Below, piece after piece: positions 28,741 through 36,857 of a stretch of 64,000 nt of DNA. Source of the stretch: JAXDMK01 sp963790325. GTDB lineage: Bacteria; Actinomycetota; Acidimicrobiia; Acidimicrobiales; AC-14. Where the stretch lies: NCBI GenBank assembly GCA_963790325.1, contig CAWBNY010000002.1, forward strand, positions 744,001-808,000, written 5' to 3'. The position numbers and the translations under genes are program-made. The stretch's first letter is position 1. Each line of letters opens with the position of its first letter. The notes beneath the pieces were generated by a model. It saw only the letters and a program-made list of their open reading frames with translations, did no database searches and was not told the origin of the DNA.

Positions 28741-29222
28741 CGGGCGCCGGTGGGAGCCAGGTGGCTCTTGACCAGGCAGACCTCGTCGACTGTCCACCGC
28801 CCCCCGACGGCCTCCCCCGCCTGCGGCTGCAGGTCGACTCGCCGCCCCTTGGCCACCCGGGCCAGCGTCAGGTGCCCGAAGAACTCTCGGTCCTCCGGCG
28901 GCTGCCCGAGCCCGGCCGTCAGCGCGATCACCCGGTCGGCCACGTCCCCCAATCCCGTCACCGGGACGTGCAGCACCCGGTTCCCGAACCGCCCCACCGC
29001 CGGTCCCAACTCCGCCTCGACGGCGCCCACCCCGGCGACCCCGCCCAACGCCGCTACCACCGCCGCGGCCCCCTCGTCGTCGACCGTCCCCAGGAACCGC
29101 AACGTCACGTGCCACTGCGCCCGGCCCGTCCACCGCAGCCCGTCCACCGGGGGACGGGCCAGCGCCGCCACCGCGTCGAGCACGTCCGCCGGCGGCCAGA
29201 CGGCTACGAACAGCCGGGCCAC
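28707..29222 (-). CDS. thpR: RNA 2',3'-cyclic phosphodiesterase (LigT/ThpR)
   Basis: A 171-aa 2H phosphoesterase with the two catalytic HxTx motifs, HVTLRFLG near residue 41 and HLTLARV near 124, and the N-terminal ARLFVAVWPP strand. Family members open cyclic phosphates or join tRNA half ends in vitro; the physiological substrate is uncertain. GTG 29222 overlaps cinA by 19 nt, indicating cotranscription with cinA and pgsA. It converges on the ankyrin gene. Confidence 0.9.
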   Translation of the reverse strand: MARLFVAVWPPADVLDAVAALARPPVDGLRWTGRAQWHVTLRFLGTVDDEGAAAVVAALGGVAGVGAVEAELGPAVGRFGNRVLHVPVTGLGDVADRVIALTAGLGQPPEDREFFGHLTLARVAKGRRVDLQPQAGEAVGGRWTVDEVCLVKSHLAPTGARYEVVERFSLS

Positions 29223-30502
29223 GCCGGACGCCGGTCGAGCAGCCGCCGCCGAAGTTGGTCGACGAGGGAGATGGCGGCCAGCTGGCGCACCAGCTGCCGG
29301 CCGCCGGGCAGATGCCGCTCCACCACGTCGACCCCTCCGTCGAGGTCGACGGCGGTGAAGACGGTGCCGACCGGCTGGCCGTCCTGGGTCGCCGGCCCGG
29401 CCACGCCGGTGACCCCCAGGCCCACGTCGGCCCCCAGCACCCGGACCGCCCCCGACGCCATGGCCGCCGCCGCCGTCGCGCTCACCACCGGCCCCTCGGG
29501 CACGCCCAGGACGTCGAACTTGACCTCCGCCGCATAGGCCACGATCGACCCCTTGAACCACTCGCTCGACCCCGGCACCTCCGCCAGCCGCGACCCGACC
29601 ATCCCGCCGGTGAGGGACTCGGCCACACCCAGCGTCAGCCCCTGCGCCCGCAACAGGTCGCCCACCGACTTCTCCATCGACTCGTCGTCGACGCCGAACA
29701 CCAGCGACCCGAGGATCGCCCGCAGCTCGGCCTCCTCCGCGTCCAGCAGCGCGACGGCGGACGCCGGATCCCCGGCCTTCGCCGTCAGCCGGACCTTGAT
29801 CCCCTCGATCCCCGAGGCGAGGAAGGCGATGGTGGGGTTGGACTGCCGGTCGACCCGATCGCCGATGAGCTCGGCCAAAGTGGATTCCGGCGTCCCCCAC
29901 GTCCGCAGCATCCGGCTGACGATCACCGACCGGGGCCCGGCCCGCTCCTGGAGGTCGGGCACCACCGCCCGGTCGAGCATCTCCTCCATCTCCGCGGGAA
30001 CCCCCGGGACCGCGTAGATCACCTTCCCGCCCCCGGTCGGGCACACCAGGCCCGGCGCCGTGCCCAGCTCCTGGAGCACGAACGAGGCCCCTTCGGGACG
30101 GTCGGCCTGGCGCAGGTTGTTGGCCGCCATCGGTCGGCCCCGGCGGGCGAACAGCGTGCCGATGCGCTCGACCATGCCCTGGTCCCGCACCAGCCCCACC
30201 CCGAGCACGGCCGCCAGCGCCTCCCGGGTGATGTCGTCCTGCGTCGGCCCCAGGCCCCCGCAGACGATCACCGCGTCGCCCACCGACAGCAGGGCCGCGA
30301 TCGCGCCCACGATCCGACCCAGGTTGTCGCCCACGTGCACGTGGAGGTGGGAGTCGATGCCCGCCCGGGCCAGGCGGTCGCCGATGAAGGCGGAGTTGGT
30401 GTCGACCGTCTGTCCCAGCAGGAGCTCGGTGCCGACGGCCAGGACCGAGCAGCAGTACGGGGCCGCGGCTGGGGCGGCGGCTGCGGGCCCCTCAGAGGGC
30501 AC
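29204..30502 (-). CDS. cinA: CinA family protein (competence/damage-inducible)
   Basis: A 432-aa two-domain protein. The N-terminal MoaB/MogA-like domain has AVGTELLLGQTVDTNSAFIG and VIVCGGLGPTQDD; the C-terminal CinA/PncC domain has AESLTGGMVGSRLAEVPGSS, WFKGSIVAYAAEVK and GVTGVAGPATQDGQPVG. The two activities in the family are ADP-ribose pyrophosphatase and nicotinamide-mononucleotide deamidase, pointing to NAD recycling. It starts at GTG 30502, overlapping the end of pgsA by 11 nt. In many actinobacteria recA follows this group, but here recA lies on the other side of the marR/ankyrin pair. Confidence 0.93.
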   Translation of the reverse strand: MPSEGPAAAAPAAAPYCCSVLAVGTELLLGQTVDTNSAFIGDRLARAGIDSHLHVHVGDNLGRIVGAIAALLSVGDAVIVCGGLGPTQDDITREALAAVLGVGLVRDQGMVERIGTLFARRGRPMAANNLRQADRPEGASFVLQELGTAPGLVCPTGGGKVIYAVPGVPAEMEEMLDRAVVPDLQERAGPRSVIVSRMLRTWGTPESTLAELIGDRVDRQSNPTIAFLASGIEGIKVRLTAKAGDPASAVALLDAEEAELRAILGSLVFGVDDESMEKSVGDLLRAQGLTLGVAESLTGGMVGSRLAEVPGSSEWFKGSIVAYAAEVKFDVLGVPEGPVVSATAAAAMASGAVRVLGADVGLGVTGVAGPATQDGQPVGTVFTAVDLDGGVDVVERHLPGGRQLVRQLAAISLVDQLRRRLLDRRPAWPGCS

Positions 30503-31049
30503 GGACGACCTGGCGCCCCTCGTAGAGGTACTGGACGCCGGTGACGAGGGTCATGCCCGCCGCCAGCCACACCGCGAAATCGACGAACGCCAGGTAGGCG
30601 TCGGACGCGATGGGGGCGATGGCCAGCCCGACGGCGATGGCCTGCACCCAGGTCTTGACCTTGCCCGACATCCGGGCCGGCACCGAGATCCCCCGGCGCC
30701 CGACGTAGGACCGGTAGGCGCTGACCGCCACCTCCCGGGTCGCGATCAGGGTCACCGGCACCCACCACATGGCGCCGGTGGACACCAACGCCGTCATCGC
30801 CCCCAGCACCAGGACCTTGTCGGCCAGCGGGTCGAGGAAGGCGCCCGAGCGGGTGGCGCCCTGCTTGCGGGCCAGCCACCCGTCGAACAGGTCGCTCACG
30901 GCCAGGACGAACCACAGCCCGAGGGCCTGCCACTGGGTGTCGGTGCCGACGATGAGCAGGATGACGAGGGGCGCCGCCACCACCCGGACCAGGGTGATGG
31001 CGTTGGCCGGGGTGGCCAGGGCGGACGGACCGAACGACGAGGTGGACAC
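30492..31049 (-). CDS. pgsA: CDP-diacylglycerol-glycerol-3-phosphate phosphatidyltransferase
   Basis: A 185-aa integral membrane enzyme that makes phosphatidylglycerol phosphate from CDP-diacylglycerol. The CDP-alcohol phosphotransferase signature is complete: DLFDGWLARKQGATRSGAFLD spans D-x2-DG-x2-AR-x8-G-x3-D, followed by PLADK. Four or five hydrophobic helices are visible. The GTG start at 31049 lies 15 nt after the rimO stop. Family members can instead make other anionic lipids, so glycerol phosphate as acceptor is the likely, not proven, choice. Confidence 0.9.
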   Translation of the reverse strand: MSTSSFGPSALATPANAITLVRVVAAPLVILLIVGTDTQWQALGLWFVLAVSDLFDGWLARKQGATRSGAFLDPLADKVLVLGAMTALVSTGAMWWVPVTLIATREVAVSAYRSYVGRRGISVPARMSGKVKTWVQAIAVGLAIAPIASDAYLAFVDFAVWLAAGMTLVTGVQYLYEGRQVVRAL

Positions 31050-31064
31050 GAGCCCCCTCCTCGC

Positions 31065-32345
31065 CTAGGAGGCTTCGAGGTCGACGCCCGCGGCGCCGGT
31101 GACCGTCACGGTCGCGAACGTACCTGGCGCGAGGCTGACGGGCAGGTTGACCACACCGTCGATCTCCGGCGCCTCCCGGTGGCTGCGGCCGACGCCCGGC
31201 TCGTCGACCAGTACCTCGACCGTCGACCCCACCAGCGCCTCCCGACGGCCGAGGGTGATCTCGTCCTGCAACTCGCCCAGCTCTCGCAACCGCTCGGCCA
31301 CGAGGCCCTCGTCGACCGCCCCGTCGAGGCCGGCGGCGAAGGTGCCGTCCTCGGCCGAGTAGGCGAAGAACCCGGCCCAATCCAGCCGGGCGTCCTCCAG
31401 GAACCGGAGCAGGAGGTCGTGGTCGTCCTCCGTCTCGCCCGGGTAGCCGACGATGAACGACGACCGGAAGGCGGCGTCCGGCTCCCGCTCCCGGATCGAC
31501 CCGATCCGGCGCAGGAAGCGCTCGCCGTCGCCCCACCGCCGCATCCGCCGGAGCAACGGCTTGGAGACGTGCTGCAACGAGAGGTCGAAGTAGGGCACGC
31601 CCGTGGCGCAGATGGCGTCGACCAGCCGATCGTCGAGCTCGGACGGGTACAGGTACAGGAGCCGCACCCGGGGCACGAGCCGGGCCACCGCCTCCACCAG
31701 GGGGACGATGGCCCCCTTGCGCCCGACATCGCGGCCGTAGGACGCCAGGTCCTGGGCCACCAGGACGATCTCCGCCACCTCCAGCCGCTCGACCTCACCG
31801 AGGATCGACGCCTCCGATCGCGACCGCTGCTTGCCCCGGAAGGACGGGATGGCGCAGAACCCGCACGTGCGGTCGCAACCCTCGGCCACCTTCACGTAGG
31901 CCCACGGCGACGACGACTTCGGCCGGGGCAGGTTCAGCAGGTCGAGCCGGGCCGTGTCGACACCCGGGGCAGCCGGCGCTCGCCCGAACGTCACCGGAAC
32001 TCCGAAGCCGGCCACCTGGTCGACCTCGGGCAACGCCTCGGCCAGCTCCGCCCCGTAGCGCTCGGCCATGCAGCCGGTGACCACCAGGCGGGAGCCGGCC
32101 CGGCGGACGTCGTCGAGGGCCAGGATCGTGTCCACCGACTCCTTGCGGGCGGGCTCGATGAAGGCGCACGTGTTGACCACGACCAGGTCGGCATCCTCCG
32201 GGCTGTCGGCCGCCACCATCCCGCCTGCGGTGAGGGTGCCCACCAGCTTGTCGGAATCGACCTGGTTCTTCGGGCAGCCGAGGGTCTCCAGCCAGAAACT
32301 TCGGGTCGGGACCTCGGCGCCGGTGGGAGGGGCCGTACCGGTCAC
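31065..32345 (-). CDS. rimO: Ribosomal protein S12 methylthiotransferase RimO
   Basis: A 426-aa radical-SAM enzyme that adds a methylthio group to an aspartate of ribosomal protein S12. An N-terminal MTTase domain carries the three cysteines of the auxiliary cluster (TLGCPKNQVDS, VVNTCAFI, VTGCMAERYG), the radical SAM motif CDRTCGFC follows near residue 157, and a TRAM domain ends the protein. GTG 32345 has TAGGCT 7 nt upstream. It leads the minus-strand run rimO-pgsA-cinA-thpR. Confidence 0.95.
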   Translation of the reverse strand: MTGTAPPTGAEVPTRSFWLETLGCPKNQVDSDKLVGTLTAGGMVAADSPEDADLVVVNTCAFIEPARKESVDTILALDDVRRAGSRLVVTGCMAERYGAELAEALPEVDQVAGFGVPVTFGRAPAAPGVDTARLDLLNLPRPKSSSPWAYVKVAEGCDRTCGFCAIPSFRGKQRSRSEASILGEVERLEVAEIVLVAQDLASYGRDVGRKGAIVPLVEAVARLVPRVRLLYLYPSELDDRLVDAICATGVPYFDLSLQHVSKPLLRRMRRWGDGERFLRRIGSIREREPDAAFRSSFIVGYPGETEDDHDLLLRFLEDARLDWAGFFAYSAEDGTFAAGLDGAVDEGLVAERLRELGELQDEITLGRREALVGSTVEVLVDEPGVGRSHREAPEIDGVVNLPVSLAPGTFATVTVTGAAGVDLEAS

Positions 32346-32372
32346 GACCCCCAGCCTACCGGTGACCCCGGT

Positions 32373-32525
32373 TCAGGACGTCTTGCCCAGCATCCGGTTC
32401 ATCTTGGTTCCGCAGACGGGACAGGTGCCCTGAGCCGCCCGCCGTCCGTTCTTGAGCACGACCTCCTGGCCGTCGAATTCCCGCTTCTCGCGGCACTTCA
32501 CGCAGTAGGCCTCGTACATCGCCAT
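32373..32525 (-). CDS. Small zinc-ribbon protein, DUF5679-like
   Basis: A 50-aa protein with two CxxC pairs: CVKCREKREF near the N-terminus and CPVCGTKMNRML near the C-terminus, joined by a NGRRAAQG turn. This matches DUF5679, a single zinc ribbon of unknown function that is common in actinobacteria. ATG 32525 has an AAGGAG site about 10 nt upstream; ATG 32519 is an alternative. It precedes rimO on the same strand by 27 nt. Confidence 0.85.
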   Translation of the reverse strand: MAMYEAYCVKCREKREFDGQEVVLKNGRRAAQGTCPVCGTKMNRMLGKTS

Positions 32526-32632
32526 CGCTGATTCTCTCCTTGGTCGGTACGACGACGTGTTACCCCGCCGAGTCGTCAGCGGTCGAACTGGCTCCAAGAG
32601 CGCACACATGCGCAGCCAAGGAGGCACGTCTC

Positions 32633-32956
32633 ATGTACCACTTCGCCGTTGTCGCCCTGCTCGGTCTGGCGATGCTGAAATTCGCCGACCTGCTGGTGGA
32701 GCTGCTGCCGTCGCTGGGCAAGAACCGAACGCTACTCACGTTCGCCCTGGCCATCGCGGCAGTCATCGCGGTCGACTACTCGCTGTTCGCCGGCTTCGGC
32801 GTCGAGCTCCGGGAGGCCTGGATGGGCCCCTTCGCCACCGGCACCGTCGTCGCATCACTGGCCGCCGCCTGGTCCGCGGTTCTCGGCTGGCTCGGCCAAG
32901 GCCGGACGGAGACCAGCGGCCGCCGCACCGGGGAGGCCCGCCGCATCGCCGCCTGA
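32633..32956 (+). CDS. Small membrane protein of unknown function
   Basis: A 107-aa protein not recognised. Three hydrophobic segments are visible (about residues 2-20, 28-47 and 61-83), the last followed by a polar basic tail GQGRTETSGRRTGEARR. ATG 32633 is chosen because AAGGAGG lies about 9 nt upstream and the first helix starts at once; upstream in-frame starts add hydrophilic sequence. It stands alone between two minus-strand genes and ends at a strong bidirectional hairpin. A small integral membrane protein is all that can be claimed. Confidence 0.65.
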   Translation: MYHFAVVALLGLAMLKFADLLVELLPSLGKNRTLLTFALAIAAVIAVDYSLFAGFGVELREAWMGPFATGTVVASLAAAWSAVLGWLGQGRTETSGRRTGEARRIAA

Positions 32957-32986
32957 CCTTCGAAGCTCGCAACATCCCGGAACCGG

Positions 32987-33010
32987 GGGCGCCTCAACGA
33001 CGAGGCGCCC
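32987..33010. terminator. Bidirectional hairpin between converging genes
   Basis: GGGCGCCTC and GAGGCGCCC form a 9-bp perfect stem with a 6-nt loop, 31 nt after the small membrane protein gene and 26 nt after the ftsK stop on the other strand. No T-run; probably serves both transcripts. Confidence 0.55.
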
Positions 33011-33035
33011 TCGGCGCGTCCCGACCCGGAACCCG

Positions 33036-35495
33036 TCAGGACTGGCGGGCGCGAAGCGCGTCGAGCTCTTCGGGCGTCATGAGCACGGCCCGGGCCTTCG
33101 ACCCCTCGGAGGGGCCCACGACGCCCCGCCGCTCGAGCAGGTCCATGAGCCGCCCGGCCCGGGCGAAGCCGACCCGCAGCTTGCGCTGGAGCATCGAGGT
33201 CGAGCCCAGTTGCGATCGCACGACGAGCTCCATCGCTGCGTCGAGGTGTTCCTCGTCGTCGGCTTCGGCCCCGTCCCCACCGCCCCCCGGGCCGGTGGCC
33301 TCGTCGCCCTCGACCCCGTCGACGTATCGGGGCGACGACTGCCGCCGCCAGTGGGCCACCACCTTGCGCACCTCGTCCTCGCCCACCCACGCCCCCTGCA
33401 CCCGGCGGGGGACGTTCGACGAGGCGATGGCCAGCAGCATGTCGCCCTGGCCGATGAGCCGCTCCGCCCCCGGCTGGTCGAGGATGACCCGGCTGTCGGC
33501 CAGGGAGGACACCGCGAACGCCAGCCGGGACGGGATGTTGGCCTTGATCACGCCCGTGATCACGTCGACCGACGGCCGCTGGGTGGCGATCACTAGGTGG
33601 ATGCCGACGGCCCGGGCCATCTGGGCGATCCGGCAGATCGACTCCTCCACGTCGCGGGCCGCCACCATCATCAGGTCGTTCAGCTCGTCGACGACCACCA
33701 CGATGAACGGCAGGCGGGGGTACGCCTGCCCGGCGTCGCTCATGGGGCCCGGATCGGGCTTGAGGTCGCCCCGGTCGTAGGCGGCGTTGTAGCCGGTGAT
33801 GTCGCGGACCCCGACCTCGGCCAGCAGGTCGTAGCGGCGCTCCATCTCGTGGACCGCCCAGGCCAGGGCGTTGGCGGCCTTCTTGGGGTTGACGACGACC
33901 TGGGTAAGCAGGTGGGGGAGCCCGTTGTACTGCCCGAGCTCGACCCGCTTCGGGTCGACGAGGATCATGCGGACCTGGTCGGGCGTCGAGCGCACCAGGA
34001 TCGACGTGATGAGCGAGTTGATGCACGACGACTTGCCCGCCCCGGTGGCCCCGGCGATGAGGACGTGGGGCATCTCGGCCAGGTTGGCCAGCACCGGGCG
34101 GCCGGCGATGTCGCGTCCGAGGGCGACCTCGAGGGGGTGGCTGGCCTTGGCCGCCTCGGGCGAGGTGAGGATGTCGCCCAGGAGGACGAGCTGGCGGGCC
34201 TTGTTGGGGACCTCGACGCCGATCGCCGACCGACCGGGGATGGGGGCGAGGATGCGGACGTCGGCCGACGCCATGGCGTAGGCGATGTCCTTGTGCAGGT
34301 TGGTGACCCGGGCCACCTTCACCCCCGGGCCGAGGGCGAGCTCGTAGCGGGTGACGGTGGGGCCGACGGTCATCCCGACGAGCGATGTCTCCACGCCGTG
34401 GGCGGCGAGGGCCGCCTCGAGGGAGCGGCCCTCGGCCTCGACCAGCCGCCGGTCTACTTCCTGAGCCTTTCCCACCTTGAGCGACGAGGGCGAAGGGAGC
34501 TTCCAGGCGCTGCGCTCGGCCGCCGGGCCGAGGTCGATGGCCAGCTGCTCGGCCGGCCCGGTGGCCACCGCCGGCGGGGCCTCGACGGCCACCGGCGACT
34601 CCGGCTCCGGAGGGGCCTCGGGGATCGGCGCCGGGACGACGACGGAGTCAGGCACAGCCGGCGCGACCAGGACGGGCTCGGTGGTCGGCGGCTCGACCAG
34701 GCGGGGACGGCGGTAGGGGACCCGGGCCTCGTCGTCGGGCTCGAACGGCCGGGGCGCGGGGACGAGGCTGACGAGGGAGCGCCCGGCCCGGCCCACACCG
34801 CGGGCGAGGGTGACGGCGTGGCGGCTGGCCGCCCGCACCGTCGTGCGCCCGACGACGAGGCACGCCACCGCGAAGACGGCGACCAGCACCGTGGCCGCCC
34901 CCCAGCCGGCGAGCACCGACCGCAGCGAGGCGCCGGCGGCCAGGCCGACCAGCCCACCCGCGTCCCGTAGATCGGAGACGGGGGCGCCGAAGTCGGGCCC
35001 GCCCGTCCACACGTGCAGGAGGCCGCAGGCGGCGACCGCCATGAGGCCCAGCCCGGCAGCCAGGCGTCCGTGCTCCTTGGCCGCCCGCCGCCACAGCACG
35101 ATGCCGCCGGCACCCACCAGCGCGACCGGCAATCCGTAACGCCCCAGACCGAAGGCGGACCCGGCGCCGTCGGCCAGCGCCCGCCCGGCGGGACCGGCCA
35201 ACCCGCCGTACACAGCCAGTCCACAGACCAGGCCGGCGGTGACGAGGCCCACGCCGGCGATGTCGGCACCGTGCCCGCCGAGGGCGGGCGCCTTGGGCCG
35301 CCTGGGCGCCGGAGCCGGCGGGCGCTTGGCCGCGGGCGCCGCCCGACCTCTCGCCGCCGGCGCCTTGCTGTGAACCGGTGCCTGTGCCGGGCGCTTCGGG
35401 CCGCTGCTGCCGGCGCGCCCGCTGCCAGGCGACGAAACTTTTCGGGTAGCCGCTGTGCCCGTCGCAGCCTTCGGACGCGGCGTCGTGGTCGCCAC
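33036..35495 (-). CDS. ftsK: DNA translocase FtsK/SpoIIIE
   Basis: An 819-aa chromosome-segregation motor. A basic Pro/Ala-rich N-terminus (residues 1-70) precedes four hydrophobic segments (about 75-230), a Pro-rich linker, the ATPase with Walker A IAGATGAGKSS and Walker B FIVVVVDELND, and the C-terminal gamma winged helix (DAAMELVVRSQLGSTSMLQRKLRVGFARAGRLMD...) that reads polarity sequences. GTG 35495 has a TACTGT hexamer 10 nt upstream. The FtsK-typical FDRG-like IGVEVPN region is present. It is divergent from the hydrogenase locus. Confidence 0.95.
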   Translation of the reverse strand: MATTTPRPKAATGTAATRKVSSPGSGRAGSSGPKRPAQAPVHSKAPAARGRAAPAAKRPPAPAPRRPKAPALGGHGADIAGVGLVTAGLVCGLAVYGGLAGPAGRALADGAGSAFGLGRYGLPVALVGAGGIVLWRRAAKEHGRLAAGLGLMAVAACGLLHVWTGGPDFGAPVSDLRDAGGLVGLAAGASLRSVLAGWGAATVLVAVFAVACLVVGRTTVRAASRHAVTLARGVGRAGRSLVSLVPAPRPFEPDDEARVPYRRPRLVEPPTTEPVLVAPAVPDSVVVPAPIPEAPPEPESPVAVEAPPAVATGPAEQLAIDLGPAAERSAWKLPSPSSLKVGKAQEVDRRLVEAEGRSLEAALAAHGVETSLVGMTVGPTVTRYELALGPGVKVARVTNLHKDIAYAMASADVRILAPIPGRSAIGVEVPNKARQLVLLGDILTSPEAAKASHPLEVALGRDIAGRPVLANLAEMPHVLIAGATGAGKSSCINSLITSILVRSTPDQVRMILVDPKRVELGQYNGLPHLLTQVVVNPKKAANALAWAVHEMERRYDLLAEVGVRDITGYNAAYDRGDLKPDPGPMSDAGQAYPRLPFIVVVVDELNDLMMVAARDVEESICRIAQMARAVGIHLVIATQRPSVDVITGVIKANIPSRLAFAVSSLADSRVILDQPGAERLIGQGDMLLAIASSNVPRRVQGAWVGEDEVRKVVAHWRRQSSPRYVDGVEGDEATGPGGGGDGAEADDEEHLDAAMELVVRSQLGSTSMLQRKLRVGFARAGRLMDLLERRGVVGPSEGSKARAVLMTPEELDALRARQS

Positions 35496-35754
35496 AGTGG
35501 CCCCAACAGTAACAGGAGCAACAGGGCGGACCCGGTCCGTGGCCGGCTGGGCCCGCTCCGGGACATTCTGCTAGGGTCCCCCGCCGGAAGGGACACCAGA
35601 CACCTAGTGCCCATCCACGTAGCCGAACAAAGACACCTATTTACAACCCTGTGCCGGAAGGAGTAGATCTTGCCGGCAGAACGCTGTTGGCGATAGCGCA
35701 GCGGGTTCCCAGCGGCAGTCGGCGCACGCGCGCCCGAAAGAGGGGGTACACATA
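35496..35754 (+). promoter_or_regulatory. Leader region of the hydrogenase operon
   Basis: 259 nt between divergent ftsK and hhyS. Two -10-like hexamers are visible, TAGGGT (35572-35577) and TATTTA (35638-35643), with no good -35 element. A strong GGAAGGAG site (35656-35663) sits 6 nt before an eight-codon frame TTG 35670-TAG 35696 (LPAERCWR), a possible leader peptide. In another frame, GTG 35651 opens 34 codons whose TAG overlaps the hhyS GTG as TAGTG. The real promoter cannot be fixed by eye. Confidence 0.45.
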
Positions 35755-36801
35755 GTGGCAGCAGCATCCGCTGAGCCGGTTATCAACATCCTATGGATTC
35801 AGTCCGGTCTCAGCTGCGACGGAGACTCCGTAGCCCTCACCAGTGCAACGCAGCCGAGCATCGAGGAGATCGCCCTCCAGGCGCTGCCCGGCCTTCCGAA
35901 GATCGCAGTCCACTGGCCGCTCATCGACTTCGAGTGCGGACCTGTCGGCGGGGCTGACGACTTCCTCGAGTGGTTCTTCCGCGCCGAGCGTGGCGAGCTG
36001 GAGCCCTTCGTGCTGGTGGTCGAGGGTTCGATCCCGAACGAGGCAATCAAGTCCGAGGGCTACTGGTGCGGGTTCGGGAACAACCCCGCCACCGACCAGC
36101 CCATGACCACGAGCGACTGGCTCGACCGTCTGGCCCCTGTGTGCACCGGCATCCTCGCCGTCGGCACCTGCGCCACGTACGGCGGCCTGCACGCCATGTC
36201 AGGTAACCCCACTGGCGCCATGGGCGTCGCCGACTACCTCGGCTGGGGCTGGCGTTCGAAGGCCGGTCTGCCGGTCGTCAACGTTCCCGGCTGCCCGATC
36301 CACCCGGACAACCTGTCCGAGACGATCCTCTACCTGCTCTACATGGCCACCGGCCAGGCTCCGCTGATCCCCCTCGACGACGCTCTGCGTCCCGCGTGGC
36401 TCTTCGGCAACACGGTCCACCAGGGCTGTGACCGGGCCGGTTACTACGAGCAGGGCGACTTCGCCACGGAGTACGGCTCGCCCAAGTGCATCGTCAAGCT
36501 CGGCTGCTGGGGCCCCGTCGTCAAGTGCAACGTGCCCAAGCGTGGATGGACCAACGGCGTGGGCGGTTGCCCCAACGTCGGTGGCATCTGCATCGGCTGC
36601 ACCATGCCTGGCTTCCCCGACAAGTTCATGCCCTTCATGGACGAGCCCCCGGGCGGCAAGGTTTCCACCGCTGCTTCCGGTCTGTACGGCTCGGTCATCC
36701 GTGGCCTTCGTGAGGTCACCGGCAAGACCGTCGACAAGGAGCCGAAGTGGCGTGCCAAGGGCACCAAGCTCCTCACCGGCTACGAGCCTCGCTGGCGGTA
36801 G
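35755..36801 (+). CDS. hhyS: Group 1h [NiFe]-hydrogenase small subunit
   Basis: A 348-aa electron-transfer subunit carrying three Fe-S clusters. No Tat signal precedes the fold (WIQSGLSCDGDS at 14-25), so the enzyme should stay in the cytoplasm or at the inner membrane face, as in other Hhy enzymes. Proximal-cluster ligands are Cys21, Asp24 (in place of the usual Cys), Cys139 and Cys180; His222, Cys225, Cys245 and Cys251 fit the distal cluster; Cys258, Cys272, Cys279 and Cys282 lie in the medial-cluster region. The Asp ligand and oxygen tolerance are known from actinobacterial-type hydrogenases. GTG 35755 has a GAGGGGG site 8 nt upstream. Confidence 0.95.
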   Translation: MAAASAEPVINILWIQSGLSCDGDSVALTSATQPSIEEIALQALPGLPKIAVHWPLIDFECGPVGGADDFLEWFFRAERGELEPFVLVVEGSIPNEAIKSEGYWCGFGNNPATDQPMTTSDWLDRLAPVCTGILAVGTCATYGGLHAMSGNPTGAMGVADYLGWGWRSKAGLPVVNVPGCPIHPDNLSETILYLLYMATGQAPLIPLDDALRPAWLFGNTVHQGCDRAGYYEQGDFATEYGSPKCIVKLGCWGPVVKCNVPKRGWTNGVGGCPNVGGICIGCTMPGFPDKFMPFMDEPPGGKVSTAASGLYGSVIRGLREVTGKTVDKEPKWRAKGTKLLTGYEPRWR

Positions 36802-36857
36802 TCGCTCACCAAGCTTCGTCATAACTGACAACAGAACTCTCAAGAGAGGACAAACAT

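Noticed and set aside
30060..32531. 823-codon plus-strand frame across cinA, pgsA and rimO
   Set aside because: Three well-supported minus-strand genes occupy the region; the frame is a GC-skew shadow.
35755..35900. Tat signal peptide on the hydrogenase small subunit
   Set aside because: The protein begins directly with the flavodoxin-like strand and lacks a twin-arginine or hydrophobic segment, as expected for group 1h.
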